Shown here piece by piece: positions 25,943 through 35,300 of a DNA stretch of 64,000 nt. Made by a program: the position numbers and the translations under genes. The stretch is from NCBI RefSeq assembly GCF_003217095.1, contig NZ_QJSR01000004.1:1-64000 (forward strand), written 5' to 3'. Each line of letters begins with the position of its first letter. The first letter of the stretch is position 1. This stretch comes from Rhizobium sp. PP-CC-3A-592 (GTDB taxonomy: Bacteria > Pseudomonadota > Alphaproteobacteria > Rhizobiales > Rhizobiaceae). Under the pieces are notes generated by a model that did not search any database, was not told where the DNA came from, and saw only the letters and a program-made list of their open reading frames with translations.

Positions 25943-26238
25943 TGACACGCATGAAACTCTCCGATCCCGACGTCAAGGCCGCCCTCAACTGGTTTTCTCG
26001 CCAGCGTGAGGGTGCCGCCTTTTTCGCGCTTCTGCAGTCAGTGGTCGAGGAGATCGGCCCCATGGAGACCTGTGCTTTGCACGCTCACAACGCTCGCCGC
26101 ACATTCGCGGCCGATCTGATTGCGATGACAGAGGCGGAAAAGAGCGATGGGCCAGAAGACGGAACGGATGAGCGACGGCATGGATTACCAGGAAAACAGC
26201 GAAAAAGCAGGCGGGCCGGCCCCGCTGGTCGGGCGTAG
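25942..26238 (+). CDS. Hypothetical late protein (98 aa)
   Basis: The ATG overlaps the portal stop by one base. The first ~70 residues (NWFSRQREGAAFFALLQSVV) are helical; the remainder overlaps the scaffold gene by 92 bp and is basic and low-complexity. It contains copy 3 of the late motif at codons for Cys-Ala-Leu. Short genes here often aid portal or scaffold assembly. Confidence 0.55.
   Translation: MTRMKLSDPDVKAALNWFSRQREGAAFFALLQSVVEEIGPMETCALHAHNARRTFAADLIAMTEAEKSDGPEDGTDERRHGLPGKQRKSRRAGPAGRA
26069..26080 (+). promoter_or_regulatory. CCTGTGCTTTGC motif, copy 3
   Basis: It lies 78 bp before the scaffold start, the same spacing as copy 2 to its downstream gene. It is embedded in a coding sequence. 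Confidence 0.5.
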
Positions 26239-27064
26239 CCCGGGCGCTTTCGCGTTCTCTTCGCCGTTCGGCCCGCGCATCACGCTGGCACCCGAAACAG
26301 GTTCCGGCTCTGGTGGCGGAGCGGAGAGCTCCGGCGCTGCTGGCGCGTCTAATGCAGGCGGCGCCGCCGATGCTGGTGCTGCGGCAGCCGATGCAAACGC
26401 GGCTACAGAAGGCGCCGCCGGTAAGGCCGAGCGCCCCGACTATATTCCCGAGTCTTTCTGGGACGCGGAAAAAGGCTTCAAGGCCGACGATCTCAATTCG
26501 CTCGTTGCCTTCAAGGCGGAGCATGACGCCAATCTCGCGCAGGTGCCCGACAAGCCGGAAGGTTACAAGGTCGCTCTGCCGAAGGACTTCAAGCTGCCCG
26601 ATGGCTTCAAGCTGCCGGAAGGTCAGGAGTCCATCATCGACGACACGGACCCGCGCGTTGCCGATCTCCGCTCCTTCGCCCACGCCAACCAGATGAGCCA
26701 GACGCAGTTCGAGAGCATGGTCGCCCTCGGTGCACAGATGGACATCGCAGAGCAGGGCCGCCTTACTGAGGCGCTTGCCGCGCAACGCGAGCTTCTGGGT
26801 TCCAAAGCCGCGGAGCGCGTCAACGCTGTGACCTCGTGGCTGGGCGCCAAGCTCGGCGGCGACTTCGCCCAGGCGCTGGCGCCGATGATGTTCACGGCCA
26901 AGCAGGTCGAAGCGTTCGAGGGGCTTATGCGCCTCAACAGAGGTACCGCTCAGGGCAATCCCGGTGCGGGTCGCGATGTCGGAAAAACAGAAATTTCGGA
27001 CGAGGAGTACGACAAAATGTCTCCCGCCGAGAAGATCAACTACGCCCGAAACTCCAAGAAGTGA
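26147..27064 (+). CDS. Scaffolding protein
   Basis: A 305-residue protein with a long Gly/Ala/Ser-rich disordered N-terminus (45-95), a charged central region (PDYIPESFWDAEKGFKADDL, a hallmark of podovirus scaffolds) and repeated KLPDGFKLPEG. A helical C-terminus follows. Scaffolds guide procapsid assembly and leave before packaging. Its place directly before the capsid gene fits. Confidence 0.8.
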   Translation: MGQKTERMSDGMDYQENSEKAGGPAPLVGRSPGAFAFSSPFGPRITLAPETGSGSGGGAESSGAAGASNAGGAADAGAAAADANAATEGAAGKAERPDYIPESFWDAEKGFKADDLNSLVAFKAEHDANLAQVPDKPEGYKVALPKDFKLPDGFKLPEGQESIIDDTDPRVADLRSFAHANQMSQTQFESMVALGAQMDIAEQGRLTEALAAQRELLGSKAAERVNAVTSWLGAKLGGDFAQALAPMMFTAKQVEAFEGLMRLNRGTAQGNPGAGRDVGKTEISDEEYDKMSPAEKINYARNSKK

Positions 27065-27084
27065 CGGCCTGAAGGAGTCTCTCA

Positions 27085-28029
27085 ATGCCCGACGTAATGA
27101 CGCTGCCCGAATACGCCAAGGGGCTCGAAAAGACCTCGATCGAGCGCCCGCTCATCGAGTCCTTTGCGGCTGAATCCGACATCATGCAGATGCTGCCGTT
27201 CGAGGGTTTCTCGGGTGCCGCATTCGAAGGCTACCGGGAAACCAGCATCGGTTCCGCCGGCTTCCGCGCGATCAATGAAGGCCCGAGCACATCTCAGGGC
27301 AAGATCGCGCCATTCCAGGAAACCAGCTTTCCGATCGACATCCTGCTGAAGGTCGACAAGGCCATCATCGCACGCCATGGCGAAGGCCGTCGCGGTCGCG
27401 AAGAAGCCATGCAGATGAAGGCGCAGGCCCGCCTCTTCACCAACACCTTCTTGTCCGGCGACAATTCGTCGAACCCGAAGGAGTTCAACGGCATCAAGGC
27501 ACGCTGCCGCGCCGACAACGGACGCCTGCTGCACAATTCGCTTGCCTCCGGCGGCGCCGCGCTCTCGCTCTACAGCCTGGACAAAGCCATCCAGAACACC
27601 CGGCGGGCAAACTGCATCATCGCAGGCTGGGATCTGATGCCTCGTTTCATCCAGGCGGCGCGCGACACAGCGATCTCCGGCTTCGTTATCCAGAATTGGG
27701 ATGAAGTCGGCACGCCGAAGATGACCTACGCCGGCAAGCGCATCCTGTTCGGCTACGAGAAGGACCGCCACGGCGTCATCCTGCCGTTCAACGAGGTCGC
27801 GCAGGGCGGCGGCGCCGCGGTCACCGCGTCGCTTTTCGTCGCCAACCTCAGCGCGGAAGGCCTTCACGGCATCCAGCTCAAGAACATGGAGGCGATCGAC
27901 CTCGGCCTCTCGAAGGAAGACGGCGTCTTCTACAAGACGAACGTCTCCTGGGACGTCGGTCTCGTCGATGAGGGCGATTACTGCGTCACCCGCCTGACGT
28001 CGATCTCCGATCTGCCCTTCGTGAAGTAA
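27085..28029 (+). CDS. Major capsid protein
   Basis: A 314-residue shell protein with the order of a podovirus HK97-fold capsid: N-arm (LPEYAKGLEKTSIERPLIES), E-loop region rich in Gly (FEGFSGAAFEGYRETSIGSA), and a P-domain with SLDKAIQNTRRANCIIAG. AGGAG lies ten bases before the ATG. A terminator follows immediately, so it may be among the most abundant late messages. Confidence 0.88.
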   Translation: MPDVMTLPEYAKGLEKTSIERPLIESFAAESDIMQMLPFEGFSGAAFEGYRETSIGSAGFRAINEGPSTSQGKIAPFQETSFPIDILLKVDKAIIARHGEGRRGREEAMQMKAQARLFTNTFLSGDNSSNPKEFNGIKARCRADNGRLLHNSLASGGAALSLYSLDKAIQNTRRANCIIAGWDLMPRFIQAARDTAISGFVIQNWDEVGTPKMTYAGKRILFGYEKDRHGVILPFNEVAQGGGAAVTASLFVANLSAEGLHGIQLKNMEAIDLGLSKEDGVFYKTNVSWDVGLVDEGDYCVTRLTSISDLPFVK

Positions 28030-28037
28030 CCGAGCGG

Positions 28038-28058
28038 AGCCCGCTTCGGTGGGCTTTT
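28038..28058 (+). terminator. Terminator after capsid gene
   Basis: A stem AGCCCGC/GTGGGCT (one G-T pair) closed by a TTCG tetraloop is followed by four Ts. It lies 9 bp after the capsid stop and is probably a partial terminator that sets capsid levels above those of downstream genes. Confidence 0.6.
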
Positions 28059-28084
28059 CGCCCTCAATCGTACAGGAGAGCCCG

Positions 28085-28516
28085 ATGGGCAAGAGAACCT
28101 ACAATATCGATATCGAGCTCTTGCTCGCCGATGGTGCCGCTGCCGTTACCGCCGATGGCGTTTCGCAGGTCGCCAGTGCCAACGTCTCCAAGGAGCTCGG
28201 CCCCGGCCGCTTCGAGGGTGTGCTGATCGTCGACGTTTCGGCCGTCAAGACCACGGCCGGCGACGAGGTCTATAACCTCCTGCTGCAGGGCTCGGCCGAC
28301 AACACGTTCGCCACCAAGGAGACGGTCGCGCAGTACACGCTGGGTGCCGGCGCCGCGCGGCCGGGCGCGCCCATCACGTCGCCGATCGGGCGCTACGAAA
28401 TCCCGTTCACCACGGAGCAGCACGACAACGAATATCGTTGGCTGCGGCTCTACACCGACGTCGTTGGAACGGCGCCCTCGATCACCTTGAAGGCGTTCAT
28501 CGCCGAGCGCTACTAA
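28085..28516 (+). CDS. Bbp16-family capsid cement protein
   Basis: The 143-residue product matches the Bbp16 cement-protein family: GRFEGVLIVDVSAVKTTAGD, QYTLGAGAARPGAPI and EIPFTTEQHDNEYRWLRLYT. In Bordetella phage BPP-1 this jellyroll protein decorates and stabilises the shell. The position right after the capsid gene agrees. AGGAG precedes the ATG by about nine bases. Confidence 0.88.
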   Translation: MGKRTYNIDIELLLADGAAAVTADGVSQVASANVSKELGPGRFEGVLIVDVSAVKTTAGDEVYNLLLQGSADNTFATKETVAQYTLGAGAARPGAPITSPIGRYEIPFTTEQHDNEYRWLRLYTDVVGTAPSITLKAFIAERY

Positions 28517-28553
28517 GCGCTCGGTTTCGCCTGTTCCCACGGAGACCAGTTCA

Positions 28554-29135
28554 ATGCCCGAGAAGACAACGCTCTACTACAAGGACAATACGACGGCCGA
28601 GATGGATTCCGTCGATGCCCGTCGTGCGCTGCGCGATCATCCTTCGGAATGGTCCGGCGCCCCCTTCCCGGAGGATTACGCCAAGGCCGAATCCGAGAAG
28701 GTGAAGGCCGATCGTGACCAGACCGATGCCCAGCGTGCCGCCCTCGAGGAAGAGACGCGTCGCAAGGCAGCCGACAAAGCCGCCCAAGAGCAGGCCGCCC
28801 GCGACGTCGAGGCAGCGCGCATTGCCGAGCAGCAGGAGGAAAAGCGCCGGGCCGACGAAGCCGCCCGCAACGGCGACCTTTCCGTGCCCGCGCCGCTGAC
28901 GCCCGTCTCCAACGACGGCTTCAAGGTCGGCCACATCCCGAGCGAAGTCCCCGCCCTCGAAGTTCCGTCCGCACCGTTCCTCGCCCGCGACAAGGGTCAC
29001 GGCTGGTGGGGCATCTTCGACGCCAAGGGCCTGCAGATCGGCGGCGCGATCCGCGAGCCCGATGCCAGCGCGTTCAACGAGCTCTCGGACGAAGACAAGG
29101 CGGATTACGTTAAGGCGGAAACCGCCAAGGCCTGA
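28554..29135 (+). CDS. Virion-associated coiled-coil protein
   Basis: A 193-residue protein with a central long charged coiled coil (about 45-110, repeated Ala/Glu/Arg) and a C-terminal globular part (GHGWWGIFDAKGLQIGGAIR). Such proteins lie between cement and tail genes in podoviruses; a head-completion or scaffold-like role is possible but not shown. A strong terminator follows. Confidence 0.65.
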   Translation: MPEKTTLYYKDNTTAEMDSVDARRALRDHPSEWSGAPFPEDYAKAESEKVKADRDQTDAQRAALEEETRRKAADKAAQEQAARDVEAARIAEQQEEKRRADEAARNGDLSVPAPLTPVSNDGFKVGHIPSEVPALEVPSAPFLARDKGHGWWGIFDAKGLQIGGAIREPDASAFNELSDEDKADYVKAETAKA

Positions 29136-29172
29136 CGTCAGCCGCTTTCATCGCGGCCGGCTGGCGACAGAG

Positions 29173-29202
29173 ACCGGGGAGGCACCGCTTCCCCGGTTTT
29201 TT
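29173..29202 (+). terminator. Strong Rho-independent terminator
   Basis: The perfect 8-bp stem ACCGGGGA/TCCCCGGT with a 9-base loop is followed by six Ts. It separates head genes from tail genes, so a new promoter is required before the tail operon; copy 4 of CCTGTGCTTTGC starts 6 bp later. Confidence 0.85.
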
Positions 29203-29207
29203 CATGC

Positions 29208-29220
29208 CCTGTGCTTTGCC
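29208..29220 (+). promoter_or_regulatory. CCTGTGCTTTGC motif, copy 4 (after terminator)
   Basis: It lies between a strong terminator and the tail tubular gene, 44 bp before the start codon. This is the clearest promoter-like placement of the motif. Confidence 0.65.
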
Positions 29221-29251
29221 CGGCTTGTCCCCAAGAGCCATTCTCGCCGCC

Positions 29252-29836
29252 ATGGACAAGCTCACCATCTTGAACAACGCCCTCCGCGCGACCGGCAACA
29301 ACACGCTGAACGTGCTGAACGATGGCACCGACGAATATCTCGTTGCGAACGGGGCATTCGATCGCGCGGTGCGATTCCTGACCGCGCGGCATACATGGCC
29401 GTTTGCCACCACGAGCGATTTGCTTGAGCGAATCCCGGATGGCGAGAACAAGTCCCGGCGGTTCTCTCGCAATGCCTTCCGCCTCGCGCCGAACACGCTG
29501 CATGTGAAAGAGGTCTATTGGGGCACCACACCGCTGACCGAATACGAGATCCTCGGCAACGTGCTGTCGTGCAACTACGGGTCCGACGTCTATGCCATGG
29601 CCGTGAAAGAGGCGCCGGAAGAGCTTTGGCACCCGCTGGCCGATGAAATTCTGACGATCTACGTTGAAGCCGGCTGCCTGCGCGGGCTGAACGAGGATTT
29701 CAGCGAAGCGACGCGCCGGGAACAGCGAGCAGAGGGCTTGCTCGAAGAGGCCAGACCGCTGAATGACCAGCAGAATCCGGCCCGCAACATCTACAAGAGC
29801 AAGATCGCCGCCGCCCGCGGGAGGCGCCGGGTATGA
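29252..29836 (+). CDS. Tail tubular protein A-like (adaptor)
   Basis: The 194-residue product starts MDKLTILNNALRATGNNTLN and contains DRAVRFLTARHTWPFATTSD. This helical-bundle pattern is that of T7 gp11/P22 gp4-like tail adaptors, which bind under the portal and complete the short tail. It overlaps the next gene by 4 bp (ATGA). Confidence 0.82.
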   Translation: MDKLTILNNALRATGNNTLNVLNDGTDEYLVANGAFDRAVRFLTARHTWPFATTSDLLERIPDGENKSRRFSRNAFRLAPNTLHVKEVYWGTTPLTEYEILGNVLSCNYGSDVYAMAVKEAPEELWHPLADEILTIYVEAGCLRGLNEDFSEATRREQRAEGLLEEARPLNDQQNPARNIYKSKIAAARGRRRV

Positions 29837-31944
29837 GCATCCAGGATCTGATCATCCGTCAGCGCGATTTCTCGGCCGGCGAGGTTGAGCCGGATGCCGT
29901 TCGTCGGGATGACATCGAGATCATGAAATCCGCCGTTCGGCGTGCTCGCAATCTTGTGTCGACGCATACCGGCGCGCTGACCCGCCGCCCCGGCCGCCGT
30001 TTGCTGTTTCGCGACACCGGCATCGTTGCCGACTTCAAGCCGTTCAACGACGTCACATACAAGGTGGTGTTCACGGCGGGCGGCGTGCGCGTGCGCTCCG
30101 TGGGCGGGACTCTGCTCGCCTCATTGTCGGCACCTTGGGGGGCGGCCGATCTCGACAGCCTCGTGTTCGAGCCTATGGAGAATGAAATGTTCGTCGCCTG
30201 GGCCGGGCGCACCAAGGTCTTGAAAGTCACGAAGGGCACCCGGTCGTGGTCGATCGCCGATTACGTCTTTGACCAAGGACTGGACAGCACATATCGCGTT
30301 CCGTTCTATCGGTTCGAGGACACGATCGGCATCACGATGCGGCCCAGCGCGCTGACCGGCAACATCGATGTCGTGTTTTCGCAGGCATTTCTCACCGCAG
30401 GCCACGCTGGCACCGTCTTCCGGTATTCACAGCGGCAGATCCGCTGCACGACCGTAACAAACGGCACGACGATGCGCGCGCAGGTCTTGGAGGAATTGCC
30501 GAAAACGTATCGCTTCACCGTCACGAGCTCCGCGGGTTTTGCGGTCGGGCAGATCGTGGAGACCGACCAGACCAACGTCAAGGGTGAGGTGGTGAGCGTC
30601 GACTTGCTGGCTCCGAACAGCATCGCCGTGGCCATGCTCGGATCGCTGACGGCACCCGTCGAGAACGAGAAGCTTGTCGGGCCGACTGCCGTCACGAAGA
30701 TTGAGGAGATTGCGAGCTCGAGCGCCATCGGCGCCACCCTGCAGTGGGAGGAGCAATTCGTCTCGAACGCTCGCGGCTGGCCGGCGTCCGTTTCGAAGGA
30801 TCGCCAGCGCCTGATCATGACAAACTTCGACCAAAAGAAGAATGCGATTTTCTGGCTGGCCGCCGGCAACAACCGCGATGGCCTGATCGGCGGCGATCCG
30901 GATAACGCGATGGTCGAATCCATCAGCGCGGAGTGCCAGGTCTTCCATGTCGTCGGGGGCTATGACGAGTTCGCGGTGACCGATCGCGGCATCTTCTATA
31001 TCCCGGTGTCGGTTGGAACGCCGCTGCAGCCGGGCAGTGTCGAGTTTCGCCCGGTCTTCACGAGCGAAATCTCGCGCATCCGTCCGGTTGAGGTCACCGA
31101 GGGACTGATCTTTCTCGATAAGTCCACGACGGGGCTCTACGCCATCAGCGCGACAGGCCAGACCGCGCGCCCCTACATCGCGAACGAGATCAACCGGTTC
31201 CACAGGCACCTCTTCGGCGGCGTCAAATCGCTGGCCGTCACATCGGCCACGAGCGAATTCCCGTCGCGCCAGATCTTCGCCGTCAATTCTGATGGCTCGG
31301 TGGTGGCCGGGCAGTTCAATGCCGATCGCGAGTATGTCGGATGGTTTCGATGGGAGGGGGACGGCGCGGTGCGCAGCGTGGCAGGCGCCTATGGCACCGT
31401 CGTTTTCATGTCCATTTACAGCTTCAACGGCGCGGAACTCGGCATCGCCGAAGAGCTCGATTACAGCCTGCTGTGCGACAGCGCGACCACGATGACAGGC
31501 ACCATCGCGCCCGACGTCTATTACGGCCGCGAGGTCGATGTGTTCGGTGGCGGGTTCTATCTGGGGAAGGCCGTTGTGGGTGCCGGCGGGGAGATTTCCG
31601 GATTCTCGGACTATCCCACGATCACCATCGGCATCGACTTCCAGCACTCCCTTGTCCCGCTGTTCTCCAATTTCGATGGCGGGCAGGCAGCCGGGCAAGG
31701 TGAGCAGCGGCGCAAAATCGAGAAGATGATGATCACCGTCCGCGAGACCCAGGAGTTTCAGGTCGGGAACCGGATCTTCGGCAGTTACCGCGGCGGCGAG
31801 GACATGAGCAAGCCGGTCCCGATGCGCGATGACACATATCGGTACCGCGAGACCGGCCGCTCCTACGATCCTGCCGTCGAGATCTCATCGACCTTTCCCT
31901 GCGCCTTCAAGCTCATCGAGCTCACCACGAGGATCACAGTCTAA
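29833..31944 (+). CDS. Tail tubular protein B-like (nozzle / stabilisation)
   Basis: A 703-residue beta-rich protein with the pattern of podovirus tail nozzles: VRRARNLVSTHTGALTRRPG, repeated YNDVTYKVVFTAGGVRV-like strands, QRLIMTNFDQKKNAIFWLAA and FAVTDRGIFYIP. It forms the tail tube end beneath the adaptor protein. ATGA coupling to the adaptor gene and a one-base overlap with the next gene indicate a single tail operon. Confidence 0.82.
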   Translation: MSIQDLIIRQRDFSAGEVEPDAVRRDDIEIMKSAVRRARNLVSTHTGALTRRPGRRLLFRDTGIVADFKPFNDVTYKVVFTAGGVRVRSVGGTLLASLSAPWGAADLDSLVFEPMENEMFVAWAGRTKVLKVTKGTRSWSIADYVFDQGLDSTYRVPFYRFEDTIGITMRPSALTGNIDVVFSQAFLTAGHAGTVFRYSQRQIRCTTVTNGTTMRAQVLEELPKTYRFTVTSSAGFAVGQIVETDQTNVKGEVVSVDLLAPNSIAVAMLGSLTAPVENEKLVGPTAVTKIEEIASSSAIGATLQWEEQFVSNARGWPASVSKDRQRLIMTNFDQKKNAIFWLAAGNNRDGLIGGDPDNAMVESISAECQVFHVVGGYDEFAVTDRGIFYIPVSVGTPLQPGSVEFRPVFTSEISRIRPVEVTEGLIFLDKSTTGLYAISATGQTARPYIANEINRFHRHLFGGVKSLAVTSATSEFPSRQIFAVNSDGSVVAGQFNADREYVGWFRWEGDGAVRSVAGAYGTVVFMSIYSFNGAELGIAEELDYSLLCDSATTMTGTIAPDVYYGREVDVFGGGFYLGKAVVGAGGEISGFSDYPTITIGIDFQHSLVPLFSNFDGGQAAGQGEQRRKIEKMMITVRETQEFQVGNRIFGSYRGGEDMSKPVPMRDDTYRYRETGRSYDPAVEISSTFPCAFKLIELTTRITV

Positions 31945-32348
31945 TGGGTGTTGCAGCAGCAGCAATCAGCGGCATCGGCTCGCTTGTCAGCGTCTACGGT
32001 CAATATCAGGCCGGGCAGCACGCGGCCGCGCAGTCGAAACAGGCGGCCGAGGTCGGGAAGATCCAGGCCGATCAGGTGGACGCGAGCTATCGAGACGAGC
32101 TCAACAGCACGATCTCGAACATCCGCGCGATCCGGGCGTCTGCCGGCGTCGAGGCGTTCTCACCCACCGGCGTTGCGTACGAGGCCGAGCAGCAGAAGCG
32201 AAGCGACCGCGACCGCAAGATTGAGGTCGGCTCGAAGCGAATGCAGGCGACCCAAGATGAGGCCGACGCGCGGTTCCGCAAGTCGGCCGCGCGTACATCG
32301 CTGCTCGGCGGCGTCGCTTCTTCCCTTCCTCAGTTCTTCGGAGCCTGA
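31944..32348 (+). CDS. Internal virion protein, T7 gp14-like
   Basis: A 134-residue protein with a small-residue-rich N-terminus (MGVAAAAISGIGSLVSVYGQ, possibly membrane-inserting) and a long helix with QAGQHAAAQSKQAAE and ASAGVEAFSPTGVAYEAE. This is the outline of T7 gp14-like ejectosome subunits that make the outer-membrane channel during DNA ejection. Confidence 0.7.
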   Translation: MGVAAAAISGIGSLVSVYGQYQAGQHAAAQSKQAAEVGKIQADQVDASYRDELNSTISNIRAIRASAGVEAFSPTGVAYEAEQQKRSDRDRKIEVGSKRMQATQDEADARFRKSAARTSLLGGVASSLPQFFGA

Positions 32349-32350
32349 CC

Positions 32351-35300
32351 GTGGCGAAACTTCCCGAGATCCAGCAGCGCGGCGCCGTCACGCGCGGCCC
32401 GCAGTCTTCCGTGTCGGCGGCTGAGATTGCCAACCCCTATCAGCAGATCGCGAATGCGCTGTCGACGACAGGTCAGGCGCTGCAGCGGCAAGAGGTTGCC
32501 GAGGCCCAGAACGAGGGGCAGAACGCCGTCTATCGCGACGAGGCCGGCAATCTCAAGGTCGACACGCGCTCGAACTTCTCAGCGTCCGGCCGATCCTACA
32601 ACGCTGCGGCCCAGCAAGGGTATGCTGCGCGACTGGCCGGCGATATCCGTGCTCGCGGCGCCGCGCTGACAGCGGAATCCAAGGGGAATATCGAGTCCTT
32701 CAACTCGAGCTGGAAGGCGTTTCGCGATCAGACCCTGACGGCTGTCCCGAAGGACTTCCGCGGCGCCGTCACAACCATGCTCGACACCGAGGGCCCGCGC
32801 TTCGCATTGGGCGTTTCCGAGCAAAAGCGATCGACGGACATCAAGGAGTTCGAGGGCAATGTCAAAGCCGAGATCCAGTTGCTCGACGACGACATGTCGG
32901 CGCTGGCGCGCGGCGGCGGTACCGGCACGGATGCCTACAAGGAGAAGCAGGCCCAGGCCCGCACACTCTATAGCCAGCTCGCCGAGAACCCGGATTTCAC
33001 CGTGGGCAAGCAGGAAGCCGACATCGCGGTAAAGCGCATGGAGTCCCGGCACATGTCGGAGGCCATGCTCGGCACCGTCGATCGCGCGCTGCAGACTGGC
33101 GGCATCGGCGAAGCGCGCAAGATCGCCGAGCGCATGGCGACGGACACGAGCCTGTCGCTCTCGCCGGCCGAGCGCCGGCAGTATGCCGGGCTTGCCGGGG
33201 AGCGGATCAATGGGTTCGTCGCCCAGACTAAGGCCAATCTCAAGCCGGTGCAGGACCAGTCGACGGTCATTCAGAAGCGGCTCAAGGAGGGCGTCGGGCT
33301 CGACAACGACGATATCGACACGACGGCGCGGCAGCTTGCCGCCGGCGGCGATATGTCGGGCGCCATGGAGCTCTATTCCGCTCGAGCCATGGCGCGCACG
33401 CTGCAGGGATTCAAGTCTTTGGACAATCGAGGGCAGACGAACCAAGCGGAGCGCTTGCTCTCCCAGGCCAACGGGGGCGGAGATATCCTTGCCGCGATCC
33501 GTCAGACGGAGAGCTCGGGAGATCCGAATGCCGTCTCGGCGCGCGGCGCGGCGGGCAGCATGCAGGTCATGCCCGAAACGGCGGATGAAATCGCGCAGGA
33601 ACTCGGCGATGCAGGCTATCCTGCTGCAGGAACCCGCGAAGAGAAGCAGGCATACCTCAAGAGCGGGGGCGCATCCGATCGCTATGGCGAGCACTACTTC
33701 AACAAGATGATGACGAAATATGGTGGCGACCGTGAGGCTGCCCTCATCGCCTACAATGGCGGCGCGAAGCGTGCGGATGCGTGGATCGCAGCCGGCCGTG
33801 ACGACAGTGTCATTCCGAAGGAGTCCGCGGACTATTACAAGAAGGTGCTCGGCAGCACTGTTTCTGCGTCGCAGTTCTCGGCTGAGGACGTGACGGCAGC
33901 CAAGACGTTCCTTCAGACCCGTACTGACAAGGACGCCAGCCACATCGACGGCATGGATGGGGCTTTCTCCGTGAAGGTCGCCCGAATGCTTGAGGCTGCA
34001 CCGGCGGGTATCCGGGAAAAGCTCGGCATCTATTCCGGCGCCCGTTCTGTCGCGCGTCAGACGGAGCTCTGGGAAGAAGCCGTGATCAAGTATGGCTCCG
34101 CTGCGGAAGCCCGGAAATGGGTCGCCCCTCCTGGCAACTCCCAGCACAATCACGGGAAGGCGGCCGATCTGTCCTATGGTGGGCAGTCGCTCAAGAACGC
34201 GCCGCCTGAGGTGGTGAGCTGGCTGCACCAGAATGCAGCGCAGTTCGGTCTAAAATTCCCTCTGGCCAACGAGAACTGGCACATCGAGGACGATACGACA
34301 CGCGGCGGCAAGGGCTCAAACTCAGTCAATCCTGAGCTAGTCAAGGAATACCGCGCGGAGGTCACCTCCGATGCAAAGCAGCTCTTCACCGACATCAAGG
34401 CGGGATACGACAAGAACCTGACGCCGGCCGTGGCCGACATCAACCTGCTGTCCCGACAGCTCGCCGTCGTCGACGATCAGGATCTCCGGCGCGAGGTCGC
34501 GGACTATTTCACCAGCCAGTCGGCTATTGCTCAGACCGCTGGCATGGCGCCCGCCCAGGTCGAAAGCTTGGTCTCGTCGCTGCGCTCGGATGCTGCCGAT
34601 GGGGCCACCGCTGCACAAGCCCAGATCATCAGCGGCATCGAGGCGCAGGAGAAAGCCCGCACCCAGGCACTCAAGGATGACCCGATCGGGTTCGCGGCAC
34701 GTCAGGGCATGATTGCCGCGCCGCCGCCGCTTGATCTCAGCCAGCCCGACACATGGGCCGGCACCTTCACCGCCCTGCAGAATGGCGCGGATGTGCTCAA
34801 GGCGCGCGGTCAGGTCGGCACGATCTCTGCTCTTCGCCCGGAGATGCAAGCCCAGGTCTCGCGTGCGCTCACCAACTCGACGCCGCAGGACTCCGTGCAG
34901 CTTCTCAGCTCGATGGCTACCAATCTCAGTCCCGATACCTACAACGCCACCATGGCCGCGCTCTACTCGTCCGGCCAGTCCCGGGCGGCGGCGGCTGCCG
35001 GCGCGCTGGTGCCGAACAATCCCGAGGCGGCCGAGGGCGTGCTTCGCGGGCAGCAGCTACTCAAGGAAAACCCGCTCTACGCTCCGAAGCGGAACGACGA
35101 CAACACGATGGCGATCAACGATATCCTGCCGCCGGCTGTGTTTGCGCCCACGCTGGAAGGTGCCCGGCAGGGGCTCCTCGAAGCGGCGACCGCACGCTAC
35201 GCCGACCTCTCGGCGCAGGCCGGCGACAGCAGCGGCGAAATGAATGCCGATCGCATGGAGCAGGCCGTTAAGGAAATCACCGGCGGAATTCTCGAGTTCA

